A stretch of 64,000 bases of DNA from Chlamydia gallinacea 08-1274/3 (GTDB lineage Bacteria; Chlamydiota; Chlamydiia; Chlamydiales; Chlamydiaceae). The stretch's first letter is position 1. Each line of letters begins with the position of its first letter. Location: the NCBI RefSeq assembly GCF_000471025.2, contig NZ_CP015840.1:248001-312000 (forward strand). The letters are read 5' to 3'. Position numbers and translations under genes: made by a program. Under the pieces are notes generated by a model. The model made no database searches and was not told the origin of the DNA. It saw nothing but the letters and a program-made list of their open reading frames with translations. This document shows positions 8,326 to 16,850 of the stretch, piece by piece.

Positions 8326-9672
8326 TTAAAAACAGCTTAATAAAGATTCCAAAGCTAAAGAACGCGATCCTTTCAATAAGACAACATCCCCTTGCTGGAC
8401 AACACTCTTTAAGGCTTTCTCAATGTCTTTAGCTGAAGGATAAAAAGAAGCATCACACGAGCTATTTTTAACAAGATATTGTGTAGGGAGCCATTTTTCT
8501 CCAATAAAGAAAATAATATTCGCTTTTGACAAAGCTTTTTCTGCTACAACTAGATGACCTTCTTCAGAATAACTTCCTAGCTCTGCCATATGTCCGAGAA
8601 TAAGAACGACTTTTTTTCCTTCTGGAGGATGAGGAAGAGCATCTAAGGCAGCTAACATGGCCTCAGGGCAAGCATTATACGCATCATTAATTACCTGAAT
8701 ACCGTTGCGCGTACTCTGCTCAAAGCGCATGGGAGGAAGCTGCAAAGAAGGGAAAGAGTGCTCGATCCTATCCGTAGGAATATCTAATAACCATGCCAGA
8801 GAAAAAGCGATTAATAAATTACTATACGCAGGCTTATAGGGAAGAGAAATAGCAAATTCACTATCCCCTTCCGGAGTATGAATAACTACGTGATCCTCAC
8901 CAAGAAATTTATAATAAAAATCCGCAGTCTCGTCATAAAAAGCAAACGAGAATTTCTCTGAAAAAGAAGATTGCTTGATAAAATAAGGATACCATGGAGA
9001 GTCCTTAGGGAAAAGCTGAATACGGCTTTTATGTAGAATACGGCTTTTTTCTTCAACAATACCTCGTATTCCTTCATTAGAGAAATGCATAGTATGTTGA
9101 TCTGCTATATGCGTAATAATTGCGATTTCCGGCTCTACAATAGAAAGAAGATCCCGCATATTATTGGGTTCAGAAACTCCCATTTCTAAAATAAGAAAAT
9201 CTTCATCTCCATCAGAAAGAAGCAAACTCAGGGGTACTGTTAATTGCGAATTATAACTCTTAGGACTCGCGTACACCTTATACATTGAGGAAAGAAATGT
9301 TTGGGCAAACACCTTTGTTGTGGTTTTCCCAAGAGAACCTGTAATCCCTATAATCGTTCCTTGGAATAAATGCCCTTGGTTTTCTCCTGCCTCCCTTAAA
9401 GCTTCTGTAGTATCATCTACAACAATCAAATCCAAGCCAAAAGCATTCCCTTGATAATCTCTAGAAACAACAGCAGCTACGGCTCCTGCGCGGGCAGCAT
9501 CATGCAAAAATCGATGACCGTCAGTACACTTTCCAGTTAATGCAAAAAATACATCTCCCGGACGTACTTGACGACTATCAATAGCTACGCCAGAAATTTT
9601 TTTCCCTGATCTGGGGAATTTAGCATCGGATAACATTAACGATACCCAATCTTCTAATAAGATAGATCGCAT
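8326..9672 (-). CDS. murF: MurF, UDP-MurNAc-tripeptide:D-Ala-D-Ala ligase
   Basis: MurF is a cytoplasmic ligase that adds the D-Ala-D-Ala made by the Ddl half of the fusion downstream, completing the pentapeptide. The sequence shows the N-terminal AIDSRQVRPGDVFFAL motif, the ATP loop GSLGKTT at 112-118 and VINDAYNACPEAM in the central domain. Its 448 residues are typical. It is the first gene of the minus-strand cluster, so the promoter should lie in the 210 bp between it and tRNA-Cys. That stretch is AT-rich and I do not see a convincing promoter pair in it. Confidence 0.95.
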   Translation of the reverse strand: MRSILLEDWVSLMLSDAKFPRSGKKISGVAIDSRQVRPGDVFFALTGKCTDGHRFLHDAARAGAVAAVVSRDYQGNAFGLDLIVVDDTTEALREAGENQGHLFQGTIIGITGSLGKTTTKVFAQTFLSSMYKVYASPKSYNSQLTVPLSLLLSDGDEDFLILEMGVSEPNNMRDLLSIVEPEIAIITHIADQHTMHFSNEGIRGIVEEKSRILHKSRIQLFPKDSPWYPYFIKQSSFSEKFSFAFYDETADFYYKFLGEDHVVIHTPEGDSEFAISLPYKPAYSNLLIAFSLAWLLDIPTDRIEHSFPSLQLPPMRFEQSTRNGIQVINDAYNACPEAMLAALDALPHPPEGKKVVLILGHMAELGSYSEEGHLVVAEKALSKANIIFFIGEKWLPTQYLVKNSSCDASFYPSAKDIEKALKSVVQQGDVVLLKGSRSLALESLLSCF

Positions 9673-9882
9673 AGCGTTGCCTTAATTCTTTTGCTTAAAC
9701 TTATGCCAGCAGACACCCGAAGGAAATGCATTTTTCCAAATAAACCTAAGAGCACGTCAAATATTCTATTCATAAATATAAAGAAATACCCTACATCAAT
9801 GCAAGTAAGGTTGTCGAAGACCAAGATTTCCTACTGACTAGAAAATCATCTTTTGCTTAAACTAAAGCTGCTTGTCTTTTTT

Positions 9883-9953
9883 GGTGGCATAGCCAAGCGG
9901 TAAGGCCGAGGCCTGCAAAGCCTCTATCCCCGGTTCGATTCCGGGTGCCACCT
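9883..9953 (+). tRNA. tRNA-Cys (anticodon GCA)
   Basis: The acceptor arms GGTGGCA and TGCCACC pair perfectly. The anticodon stem GAGGC/GCCTC encloses the loop CTGCAAA with anticodon GCA, and the T arm reads CCCCGGTTCGATTCCGGG. The length of 71 nt suits tRNA-Cys. CCA is not encoded. Confidence 0.96.
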
Positions 9954-10034
9954 TTTCATCTTCACCTAAGGTATTGTATACTAAAAAATGACTTGATAGT
10001 GTGGAAATTTCCCAAGAGTTTCCGGAGGCTATCC

Positions 10035-11552
10035 ATGTTCGACAAGGAAAAATTACTGTATAATCCAGATAAAAGACTTTTCCTTGGAATAGATAAAATC
10101 TTTCACTTACTTAAGGATCATTACGGTCCTGATCTAAACTCTCCTCTAGGAAATACAAGCTGCGCTCTCATAGATAAAACTATATTATCAGATCCTTACG
10201 AAAATATCGGTGTTGATTTTACAAAAATCCTATCAAATAAAATCTATAAGAAATATCACGATGGGATTACTACTGGGATTCTCTTACTCTATGCTCTTCT
10301 TAAAAATAGCTATTGCGTATGCCACCAAGAACTATCCCCCTATCAGCTGAGCATTGCGTTAAAGAAAATGGGGAAGAAGCTGCTATCTGCTTTAAGAAAC
10401 CAGTCCTTACCTTTAAAAGATAAAACAAAAGCAAAAAATATTATTTTTTCTGCTGTACCAGACCTAGAGATAGCTACAGAAATATCAGAAGCATTTTCCC
10501 AAGTAGGATCTGATGGATTCATCTTTGTATCTCATCAGGAATCTACAGCCATGCAAATCACGCAAGGCTTACATATTCCTCATGGCTATATCGTTCCCTA
10601 TTTTCTTATGCAGTCCCCACCGCGTTCTTTTGTACTTTCACAACCTCGGATTTTCGTCACCGATAAAAAGATTACGACAATTCTGCACTTCCTTCCCTTA
10701 CTCCAAGAGTTGAGCGAACATCATGAATCTTTACTTCTTGTGTGCCAAGATATTGATCCCAATGTTCTTTCAACACTTACTTTAAATAGGCTAGAAGGAC
10801 TCTTACATATTGTTGTTGTCCGTATTCCTACAACGTGCTCGGAAGCAAACTCCTTCTTTGAAGATATTAGCTTATTTACAGGAACCAATGTATTTTCTCA
10901 TTCTATCTCTCCCAATGGACCTACGCCAGAACGCTCATCCTTAGGCTCTTGTGATTTTGTAGAAATCTCTGAGAAACATACGATGCTTATGCATGGCAAA
11001 GGTGTGTCAGAATTTCTTAAACTTAAAATTCATCAAATAGACAAGGAAATTCATACCAATAGCTGCCAAATGAGAAAAACGGAGCTTATACAAAGGAAAC
11101 GAAGATTACAAAGTTCCGTAGCTATCCTTCCTATTAAAGAAACTCTTGCACTTCCCTACTCTATAGCCTTATCGACACTAACTTCTGCTATAGAATCAGG
11201 ATATATTCCCGGAGGAGGAGCGGGCATATTCTATGCCGCCTTACAACTAAATCATGAACAAGAACTTTCTGAAGAAGAAAAGGCTGCGAGAACAATTTTG
11301 CAAACAAGTTCGCTTACACTTATGGAACAACTAGCAAATGCCGTTCAATTAGATGGGAAAGCAATTACAGAAAAACTGATTTCCTTAGAAACACCTAGTT
11401 TAGGAATTAACGTACTCTCGAGACAAATAGAAGATCTCATCGCCTCAGGAGTTTTAGACCCTTTAGGAAAAATAGAAGACATCTTCTCATTTGCATTGGA
11501 AACAGCAATAACTATATTATTAACAAAAGGAGTTATTCACGCTCCGCGGTAA
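10035..11552 (+). CDS. Divergent GroEL paralogue (chlamydial GroEL2/3 type)
   Basis: A 505-residue chaperonin-family protein recognisable by HDGITTGILLLYALL (the GroEL GDGTTTA nucleotide loop, Asp76 kept) and SAIESGYIPGGGAGI (GroEL EEGVVAGGG). Chlamydiae carry one true groEL beside groES and two divergent copies, and this is one of the divergent ones. The position of the GroEL catalytic Asp398 is Ile377 by my alignment. The segment holding GroEL Asp52 is shortened, with no obvious equivalent. The Gly-Gly-Met C-terminal tail is missing. ATP hydrolysis is therefore doubtful, and no groES is nearby. ATG at 10035 is preceded by GGAGG six bases upstream; the longer frame would begin inside tRNA-Cys and is rejected. 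Confidence 0.88.
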   Translation: MFDKEKLLYNPDKRLFLGIDKIFHLLKDHYGPDLNSPLGNTSCALIDKTILSDPYENIGVDFTKILSNKIYKKYHDGITTGILLLYALLKNSYCVCHQELSPYQLSIALKKMGKKLLSALRNQSLPLKDKTKAKNIIFSAVPDLEIATEISEAFSQVGSDGFIFVSHQESTAMQITQGLHIPHGYIVPYFLMQSPPRSFVLSQPRIFVTDKKITTILHFLPLLQELSEHHESLLLVCQDIDPNVLSTLTLNRLEGLLHIVVVRIPTTCSEANSFFEDISLFTGTNVFSHSISPNGPTPERSSLGSCDFVEISEKHTMLMHGKGVSEFLKLKIHQIDKEIHTNSCQMRKTELIQRKRRLQSSVAILPIKETLALPYSIALSTLTSAIESGYIPGGGAGIFYAALQLNHEQELSEEEKAARTILQTSSLTLMEQLANAVQLDGKAITEKLISLETPSLGINVLSRQIEDLIASGVLDPLGKIEDIFSFALETAITILLTKGVIHAPR

Positions 11553-11784
11553 TTCCTATCCTTGTCTAGGGGAGCTACGCAAGCTCACAACAGCTAAGCA
11601 CGCTTTAACTCCAACTGTCCGTGAAGGAATACATAACTTTATGTTGTCTTGTACGTGATAGGCTATTTTCACAAAAAAACGTGTAAATTTTGCGAAACAA
11701 TAATACAAAATGAAGTAGGGACAGCAACAACGGCTTAGGTGGAGAGAACTCCATAGAAGGTTTCCCGTTTAAGGAGAAGAAAAC

Positions 11785-12657
11785 ATGTATAATAAACCGT
11801 ATGGAGCACACCGTCTTCTTCATATTTCTGATATACATTTTACTGTTTTTCCCAAAAATCCTTTAACTCTTACAAATAAAAGATTTAAAGGTCTACTTCG
11901 TCAAGTTTTTGGTTGTGTACATTTTCAAGCGAAAGCAATTGCGCAAGGCTTTCCCATTTTAGCTCAACAATTACAGGCAAATAGTATTTGTATTACAGGA
12001 GACTTTTCTCTCACTGCCTTGGATAAAGAATTTGCATTAGCTAAGCAATTTGTCCATACATTAGCACACCATGTACCTGTGTACGTCCTTCCTGGGAATC
12101 ATGATGTCTACACCCAGCATTCTCTAATTCAGCAAACATTTTACCAGTATTTCCCGAATACACCATTACAAAATACAGGTATTTCCTTTCATAAACTTTT
12201 CGATCACTGGTGGTTAGTTTTATTAGATTGCTCTTGTTTAAATGGCTGGTTTGCAGCTAATGGCATGATAAAATCCTCCCAAATTTCTATACTAGAGAAC
12301 TTCATTCTTAGCCTTCCTCAAGATAATATTATTATTGCTAATCATTATCCTCTGCTATCTACAGCGAAACCTACTCATGACCTAATCAACAATAGAAGTT
12401 TACAACACACATTAAAAAAATATTCTAATGTGCATTTGTATCTACATGGTCATGACCATCAAGCTGCTATGTATCACAATAAAGACTCTGCCCCCTACTT
12501 GATTTTAAATAGTGGTTCTATTTCTCTTCCTTCAAATGCTTGCTTTCATATTATTGATTTATATCCGCAAGGTTATCGTATTTATACAGCAACAATCACA
12601 AACCTTACGACCGGAGAACCTTTTGAAATTTCTGTAGTAGAAGCGCACGTAGAATAA
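11785..12657 (+). CDS. Metallophosphoesterase, calcineurin-like
   Basis: A 290-residue cytoplasmic phosphohydrolase with the complete set of two-metal motifs: HISDIHF near the N-terminus, TGDFS, PGNHDVY, ANHYPL and HGHDHQ. These ligands form the dinuclear Fe/Mn/Zn site of the superfamily. The substrate cannot be read from the sequence: members cleave cyclic nucleotides, UDP-lipids or diadenosine polyphosphates. AAGGAG lies about nine bases before the ATG. The gene stands alone and converges on the small gene at 12692, with a perfect hairpin between them. Confidence 0.86.
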   Translation: MYNKPYGAHRLLHISDIHFTVFPKNPLTLTNKRFKGLLRQVFGCVHFQAKAIAQGFPILAQQLQANSICITGDFSLTALDKEFALAKQFVHTLAHHVPVYVLPGNHDVYTQHSLIQQTFYQYFPNTPLQNTGISFHKLFDHWWLVLLDCSCLNGWFAANGMIKSSQISILENFILSLPQDNIIIANHYPLLSTAKPTHDLINNRSLQHTLKKYSNVHLYLHGHDHQAAMYHNKDSAPYLILNSGSISLPSNACFHIIDLYPQGYRIYTATITNLTTGEPFEISVVEAHVE

Positions 12658-12679
12658 AGGCAATGTACAAGGGGAGATC

Positions 12680-12702
12680 AAGGCGTGTAATTTACACGCC
12701 TT
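12680..12702. terminator. Hairpin between convergent genes, possible bidirectional terminator
   Basis: AAGGCGTGTAA and TTACACGCCTT form a perfect inverted repeat with one base between them. The stop codon of the minus-strand gene lies inside it. Neither side has an immediate T tract, so it may be an RNA end-stabiliser or a weak terminator. Confidence 0.4.
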
Positions 12703-12913
12703 CTTCATAAATTTTTTCCGCAATAGCTCTGAGTACATCAGGAGTATCGAGAACTTCGCTAGGAGAAACAGCTCGCGTAGACTCGGGAAGAGCAATTAAT
12801 TTTTCTACCCATACCCGACGTTTTTTCTGTTCCTCAAGAGCAACAGCTTTATCACGCATTTTTTTTAACAACTCTGCTTCTACAGACAGCTCTTTTATTT
12901 TTTTTGCTTTCAT
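12692..12913 (-). CDS. Small charged helical protein, conserved chlamydial hypothetical
   Basis: A 73-residue protein starting MKAKKIKELSVEAELLKKM. It is strongly basic and rich in Lys, Glu and Leu with no predicted membrane segment, and most of its first 45 residues could form one long helix. It has no motif I recognise. ATG at 12913 is chosen; the longer frame would need TTG at 12949. It lies 59 bp upstream of nothing but efp on the same strand (efp ends at 12972, 5' of this gene in transcription order), so it could be the second gene of an efp transcript. The position matches the small hypothetical next to efp in C. trachomatis as I remember it. Confidence 0.65.
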   Translation of the reverse strand: MKAKKIKELSVEAELLKKMRDKAVALEEQKKRRVWVEKLIALPESTRAVSPSEVLDTPDVLRAIAEKIYEEGV

Positions 12914-12971
12914 ATTGTAGAAATTAGAGGAAGCGTTCTTTTTATACAACAGAACTTAGACGCGCACCAAC

Positions 12972-13544
12972 TCATTTAGACACACGAGAATCATAACTTC
13001 CTGTGCGTGTGTCAATTCTAACAACTTCACCCTCGTCAATGAAAATAGGAACCATCACCTTAGCTCCGGTATTAGTCACTGCGGGTTTTAGTACTCTTCC
13101 TGATGCGGTATCACCACGTACACCGGGCACTGTTTCTGTAATCGTGAGTTCCATAAAAATCGGGGGTTCTACAGCAATGACATTCCCGTTATATAAAACT
13201 AATGTGTAGATAGTATCTTCTAACAACCATGGCCGGATATTTTCTATCTTATCCCAGAAGATGACTTCCTGTTCGAAAGTTTCATCATCCATGAATGTAG
13301 CTCCTTCCTGATCAGAATAGAGAAAACGCATGGGTTTCTCACGAACATCAGCAGTTTCTACAGACTCTCCTGATTTAAAAGTCTTTTCAATAACTCGCCC
13401 TGTTAAAAAATTTTTTACTTTAATCCTATTAAAAGCTTGACCCTTTCCTGGTTTTACAAAATCATTCTGTAAAATCAAATAGGGCTGTCCATCAATTTCT
13501 ATTCTTAATCCTACACGAAAATCACTAGTACTTATACGAACCAT
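12972..13544 (-). CDS. efp: Elongation factor P
   Basis: EF-P of 190 residues with all three beta-barrel domains. It binds ribosomes stalled at proline runs and promotes peptide bond formation. The N-terminal domain carries VKPGKGQAFNRIKVKN with Lys34 at the tip, the residue that is modified in E. coli EF-P. The domain II region has FMDDETFEQ, and the C-terminus ends with RIDTRTGSYDSRV. Chlamydiae usually carry two efp genes, and this copy keeps the lysine. No EpmA/EpmB-type modification gene is in the window. The ATG at 13544 fits the family start. The gene is divergent from amn across 186 bp. Confidence 0.93.
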   Translation of the reverse strand: MVRISTSDFRVGLRIEIDGQPYLILQNDFVKPGKGQAFNRIKVKNFLTGRVIEKTFKSGESVETADVREKPMRFLYSDQEGATFMDDETFEQEVIFWDKIENIRPWLLEDTIYTLVLYNGNVIAVEPPIFMELTITETVPGVRGDTASGRVLKPAVTNTGAKVMVPIFIDEGEVVRIDTRTGSYDSRVSK

Positions 13545-13730
13545 AGCTACTAATCTTTAAAATTCTCTTCTCTATGTTATCGCGGACTCCTATCCTTTGT
13601 CCAGAAGAATGTCTTAACTACAACCTGCATAAATAAAAATGATGTGCAAAATAAATCTATAAAATTTTCTAGACACGAATACCACAAGTAATTATGGATC
13701 TAAGCAAAATGGAGTTCACAAGGCAACAAC

Positions 13731-14597
13731 ATGTCAGATACAGATAAACAAATTAATGAAAAAAAAATTGCTCAGGACATGTTAGAGAGGTATTCTGGAT
13801 CAGCGATTGAAGAATTTTGTCCCTACTTACTCCTAACCAATTTTGCACACTACACCCATGTGTTTGCAGAAACATATCAAGTTCCTATTTCTAAAGGTTC
13901 CATGTTTTCAGCTGCTCATGCACCCCAAATTAATATCTCTATTTTAGATTTTAAATTAGGATCTCCCGGTGCTGCTTTAACCATGGATTTATGTTCTTTT
14001 CTTCCTAATGCAAAAGCTGCAGTTATGTTAGGCATGTGTGGGGGCTTGCGTTCACATTATCAAGTTGGAGACTATTTTGTCCCCATAGCTAGCATCAGAG
14101 GAGAAGGCACCTCGGATATTTACTTCCCTCCGGAAGTCCCCGCGTTAGCCAATTTTATTGTACAGAAAACAATTTCTGAAGTCTTAGAAGAAAGAAAAGC
14201 AAGCTATCATATTGGTATTACGCAAACAACAAATATCCGTTTTTGGGAGTTTAATACAGAATTTCGAAAAAAATTATATGAAAATAAAGCACAAACTATA
14301 GAAATGGAATGCGCAACGCTATTTTCTGCGGGCTACAGAAGAAATTTACCTATAGGAGCTTTACTTATCATCTCAGACTTACCTTTACGCAAAGAGGGCA
14401 TAAAAACCAAAAAAAGCGGAAAATTTGTATTAGATACCTTTACTCACGACCATATTGATGTCGGAGTAAAAGTTGTTTCAAAACTCAATTTCGTCCTAAA
14501 AAATCGTGTAAAATCAAAAGGACTACCCCATATGGAACCTGGAGAATCCGATGATATTATGCCTCCAGGTTCAGGAATCTCAGATCAAGACTACTGA
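13731..14597 (+). CDS. amn: AMP nucleosidase, short form
   Basis: A nucleoside-phosphorylase-fold protein of 288 residues that should hydrolyse AMP to adenine and ribose 5-phosphate in the cytosol. GAALTMDLCSFLPNAKAAVM with GMCGGLRSHYQVGDYFVP forms the phosphate/ribose-site region, IEMECATLFSAGYR is the ribose-binding glutamate motif, and ISDLPL is the base-site motif. The E. coli enzyme is about 480 residues with an extra regulatory N-terminal domain, which is missing here. Its tail converges on tkt with a 7-bp overlap of the stop regions. Confidence 0.82.
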   Translation: MSDTDKQINEKKIAQDMLERYSGSAIEEFCPYLLLTNFAHYTHVFAETYQVPISKGSMFSAAHAPQINISILDFKLGSPGAALTMDLCSFLPNAKAAVMLGMCGGLRSHYQVGDYFVPIASIRGEGTSDIYFPPEVPALANFIVQKTISEVLEERKASYHIGITQTTNIRFWEFNTEFRKKLYENKAQTIEMECATLFSAGYRRNLPIGALLIISDLPLRKEGIKTKKSGKFVLDTFTHDHIDVGVKVVSKLNFVLKNRVKSKGLPHMEPGESDDIMPPGSGISDQDY

Positions 14598-16588
14598 GAG
14601 AGTATCCTTTGCACTACACAGTCCGTAGTAAATCCACAAGCTTCTGTAACATCGGCGGGAGTTCCAGAATACCCAAATCTATCCATAGCAATTGCTAGGC
14701 CATCCGTTCCAATATACTTATGCCAACCTAATGCGGATCCTGCTTCTATAGATACGCGAAGCCCTAAATCTCCCCCAATTACGCTAGAACGATACTCAGC
14801 ATCCTGTTTTTCAAACAACTCCCAACAGGGGAAAGAGACAACACGAATATTTTTATCTAAATACATCAGTTCCTTAGCTACATTTAAAGCTAAATGAAGT
14901 TCCGAACCTGTAGCAAATAAAGTATAGTCCAGGGGAACTCCCGGAGTCTCAGACAATACAATATACGCCCCACGCCCTACACCTTCTTCATAGGCAACTT
15001 TTGTTTGAGATAGAGTAGGAAGATTTTGACGAGAAAGAATTAAAGCCGTGGGTCCCATATAGTGCAAAGCTGCACGCCAGGCCCCCTTAACTTCATTAGC
15101 ATCTCCAGGTCGGAGCACTTGTAAACCCGGGATCATTCTTAAGGACATAACCTGTTCAATAGGCTGATGGGTGGGTCCATCTTCACCTACAGCAATTGAA
15201 TCATGAGTAAACTGATAAATCACAGGCAATTTCGCTAATGCAGCCAAGCGAATAGCATTTCTCAAGTAATCAGAAAAGACTAAAAATGTTCCACAGAAAG
15301 GACGAAATATTTGAGAATAAGCTAAGCCATTAGTAATCGCCCCCATACCAAATTCACGAACACCGTATTTAATATTCCTTCCTGAGAAATCTTGACGACT
15401 AATTTCCTTAGCATCGGCTATCCAGGTCCCATCAGAACTAGATAGATCCGCCGATCCTCCAATTAAAAAAGGAATATGCTGAGCTAAGTTCTGAATTACC
15501 TTATTAGATGCTGCGCGACCCGCTATGATCTCTGGCATGTCTACGCTTTCAAGAATAGTTTCAAGTTGCTCTGAAACTATGGGTGCTTTAAGTGAAAGAA
15601 ATTCTTGATGCAGTTCGGGAAATTGCCGGGACCACACATAGAAATTATCTTGCCATGCTTCCTGCAACTTACGATCTTTCTGTAGTTTCTGTGAAAAGAA
15701 TGCTTTGACCGCAGGAGATACAAAAAACTTTTCATCGGGCAAATGCCAAAAACGTTTTGTTTGCTCAACACCACTTTCTCCTAGAGGAGAACCGTGTGCT
15801 TTATGACTCCCCTCCTTAGGAGAACCATGACCTATAATAGTATGAGCAATAACTAAGACGGGGCGTTGTTGGGATTGTTTGATTTTAGTAAATGTTTCAT
15901 GCATCCCTAAAAAATCATAACCATCAATTTCAAAAACTTCCCACCCATAGGATTCAAAACGTTTTTTTACGTCTTCACAACTAACCTCTCCTAAAAATCC
16001 GTCTAAAACAATATTATTATAATCATAAATGACTACAAGATTATCTAAACTCAAAGCACCTGCAAAACTGCAAGATTCATGGCTTACTCCCTCCATCATG
16101 CAGCCATCACCAGCTAAACAATAGACTTTACCATTAAAAATTTCATATTCTGGTCGATTAAATCGCACCGCGAGCATCTTCATAGATAATGCCATGCCCA
16201 CAGCATTACCAACTCCCTGCCCTAAAGGACCTGTAGTTGCCTCAACACCACTAGTTTCTCCAAATTCAGGATGCCCCGGAGTACGTGAATGTAGCTGACG
16301 GAACTGTTGCAAATCTTCCAAGGATACATCATATCCTGCAAGGTGTAAGCATGCATATAATAAAGCAGATCCATGCCCCGCAGATAGAACAAAACGGTCT
16401 CTATTAATCCATAGAGGATCTTTGGGGTTATGTTTTAGCAGATAGCCATAGAGGTAAGCCGCAAGCTCCGCGCAACCTAAAGGCAAACCAGGATGTCCTG
16501 AACCCGCTTTTTGGATCATCTCTATACTCAATTGTTTTAGAGTTCCAGCTATCTTTTCTAAGATATCTACATCTACTCCCTTATTCAT
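14591..16588 (-). CDS. tkt: Transketolase
   Basis: A thiamine-diphosphate enzyme of 665 residues, the full transketolase length. It exchanges two-carbon units between sugar phosphates in the non-oxidative pentose phosphate path. KAGSGHPGLPLGCAELAAYL (about 28-47), the ThDP motif GDGCMMEGVSHE with DYNN after it, and HDSIAVGEDGPTHQPIE in the pyrimidine-binding domain are all intact. A good promoter lies just upstream at 16629-16656. The gene stands alone on the minus strand and ends against amn. Confidence 0.95.
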   Translation of the reverse strand: MNKGVDVDILEKIAGTLKQLSIEMIQKAGSGHPGLPLGCAELAAYLYGYLLKHNPKDPLWINRDRFVLSAGHGSALLYACLHLAGYDVSLEDLQQFRQLHSRTPGHPEFGETSGVEATTGPLGQGVGNAVGMALSMKMLAVRFNRPEYEIFNGKVYCLAGDGCMMEGVSHESCSFAGALSLDNLVVIYDYNNIVLDGFLGEVSCEDVKKRFESYGWEVFEIDGYDFLGMHETFTKIKQSQQRPVLVIAHTIIGHGSPKEGSHKAHGSPLGESGVEQTKRFWHLPDEKFFVSPAVKAFFSQKLQKDRKLQEAWQDNFYVWSRQFPELHQEFLSLKAPIVSEQLETILESVDMPEIIAGRAASNKVIQNLAQHIPFLIGGSADLSSSDGTWIADAKEISRQDFSGRNIKYGVREFGMGAITNGLAYSQIFRPFCGTFLVFSDYLRNAIRLAALAKLPVIYQFTHDSIAVGEDGPTHQPIEQVMSLRMIPGLQVLRPGDANEVKGAWRAALHYMGPTALILSRQNLPTLSQTKVAYEEGVGRGAYIVLSETPGVPLDYTLFATGSELHLALNVAKELMYLDKNIRVVSFPCWELFEKQDAEYRSSVIGGDLGLRVSIEAGSALGWHKYIGTDGLAIAMDRFGYSGTPADVTEACGFTTDCVVQRILSQ

Positions 16589-16628
16589 TTTTCAGACCTA
16601 AATGCACTGCGTAAAGAAGAAACTCAGA

Positions 16629-16656
16629 ATTATAGCATGTATTATCAAAAAAGCAA
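16629..16656 (-). promoter_or_regulatory. Candidate sigma-66 promoter of tkt
   Basis: Read on the minus strand, TTGCTT (16656-16651) and TATAAT (16634-16629) are spaced by 16 bp. The -10 box matches consensus exactly. The transcript would start near 16622, giving a leader of about 34 nt. Confidence 0.6.
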
Positions 16657-16850
16657 GTTACGCGATTTCTACACTATACATGTACAACATCGTAGAATAC
16701 TATTGTTTGCAATGAATTCATAAAATTAAGGAATTCTATGCATCCAATGAAAAAATAGTGTTCAAAAGACAGATTAGAGACTAAAATGAATAACTCTCAT
16801 ATAATTGTAATCAATCTATAATACTTTAATAACGCGATAAAGCCCATCTT

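Noticed and set aside
9945-10034. N-terminal extension of the GroEL-like protein
   Set aside because: It would begin inside tRNA-Cys. ATG 10035 has an ideal GGAGG site and starts at the family homology.
11605-11838. A 77-codon minus-strand frame between the GroEL-like gene and the metallophosphoesterase
   Set aside because: It overlaps the real start and ribosome site of the metallophosphoesterase, and its composition looks random.
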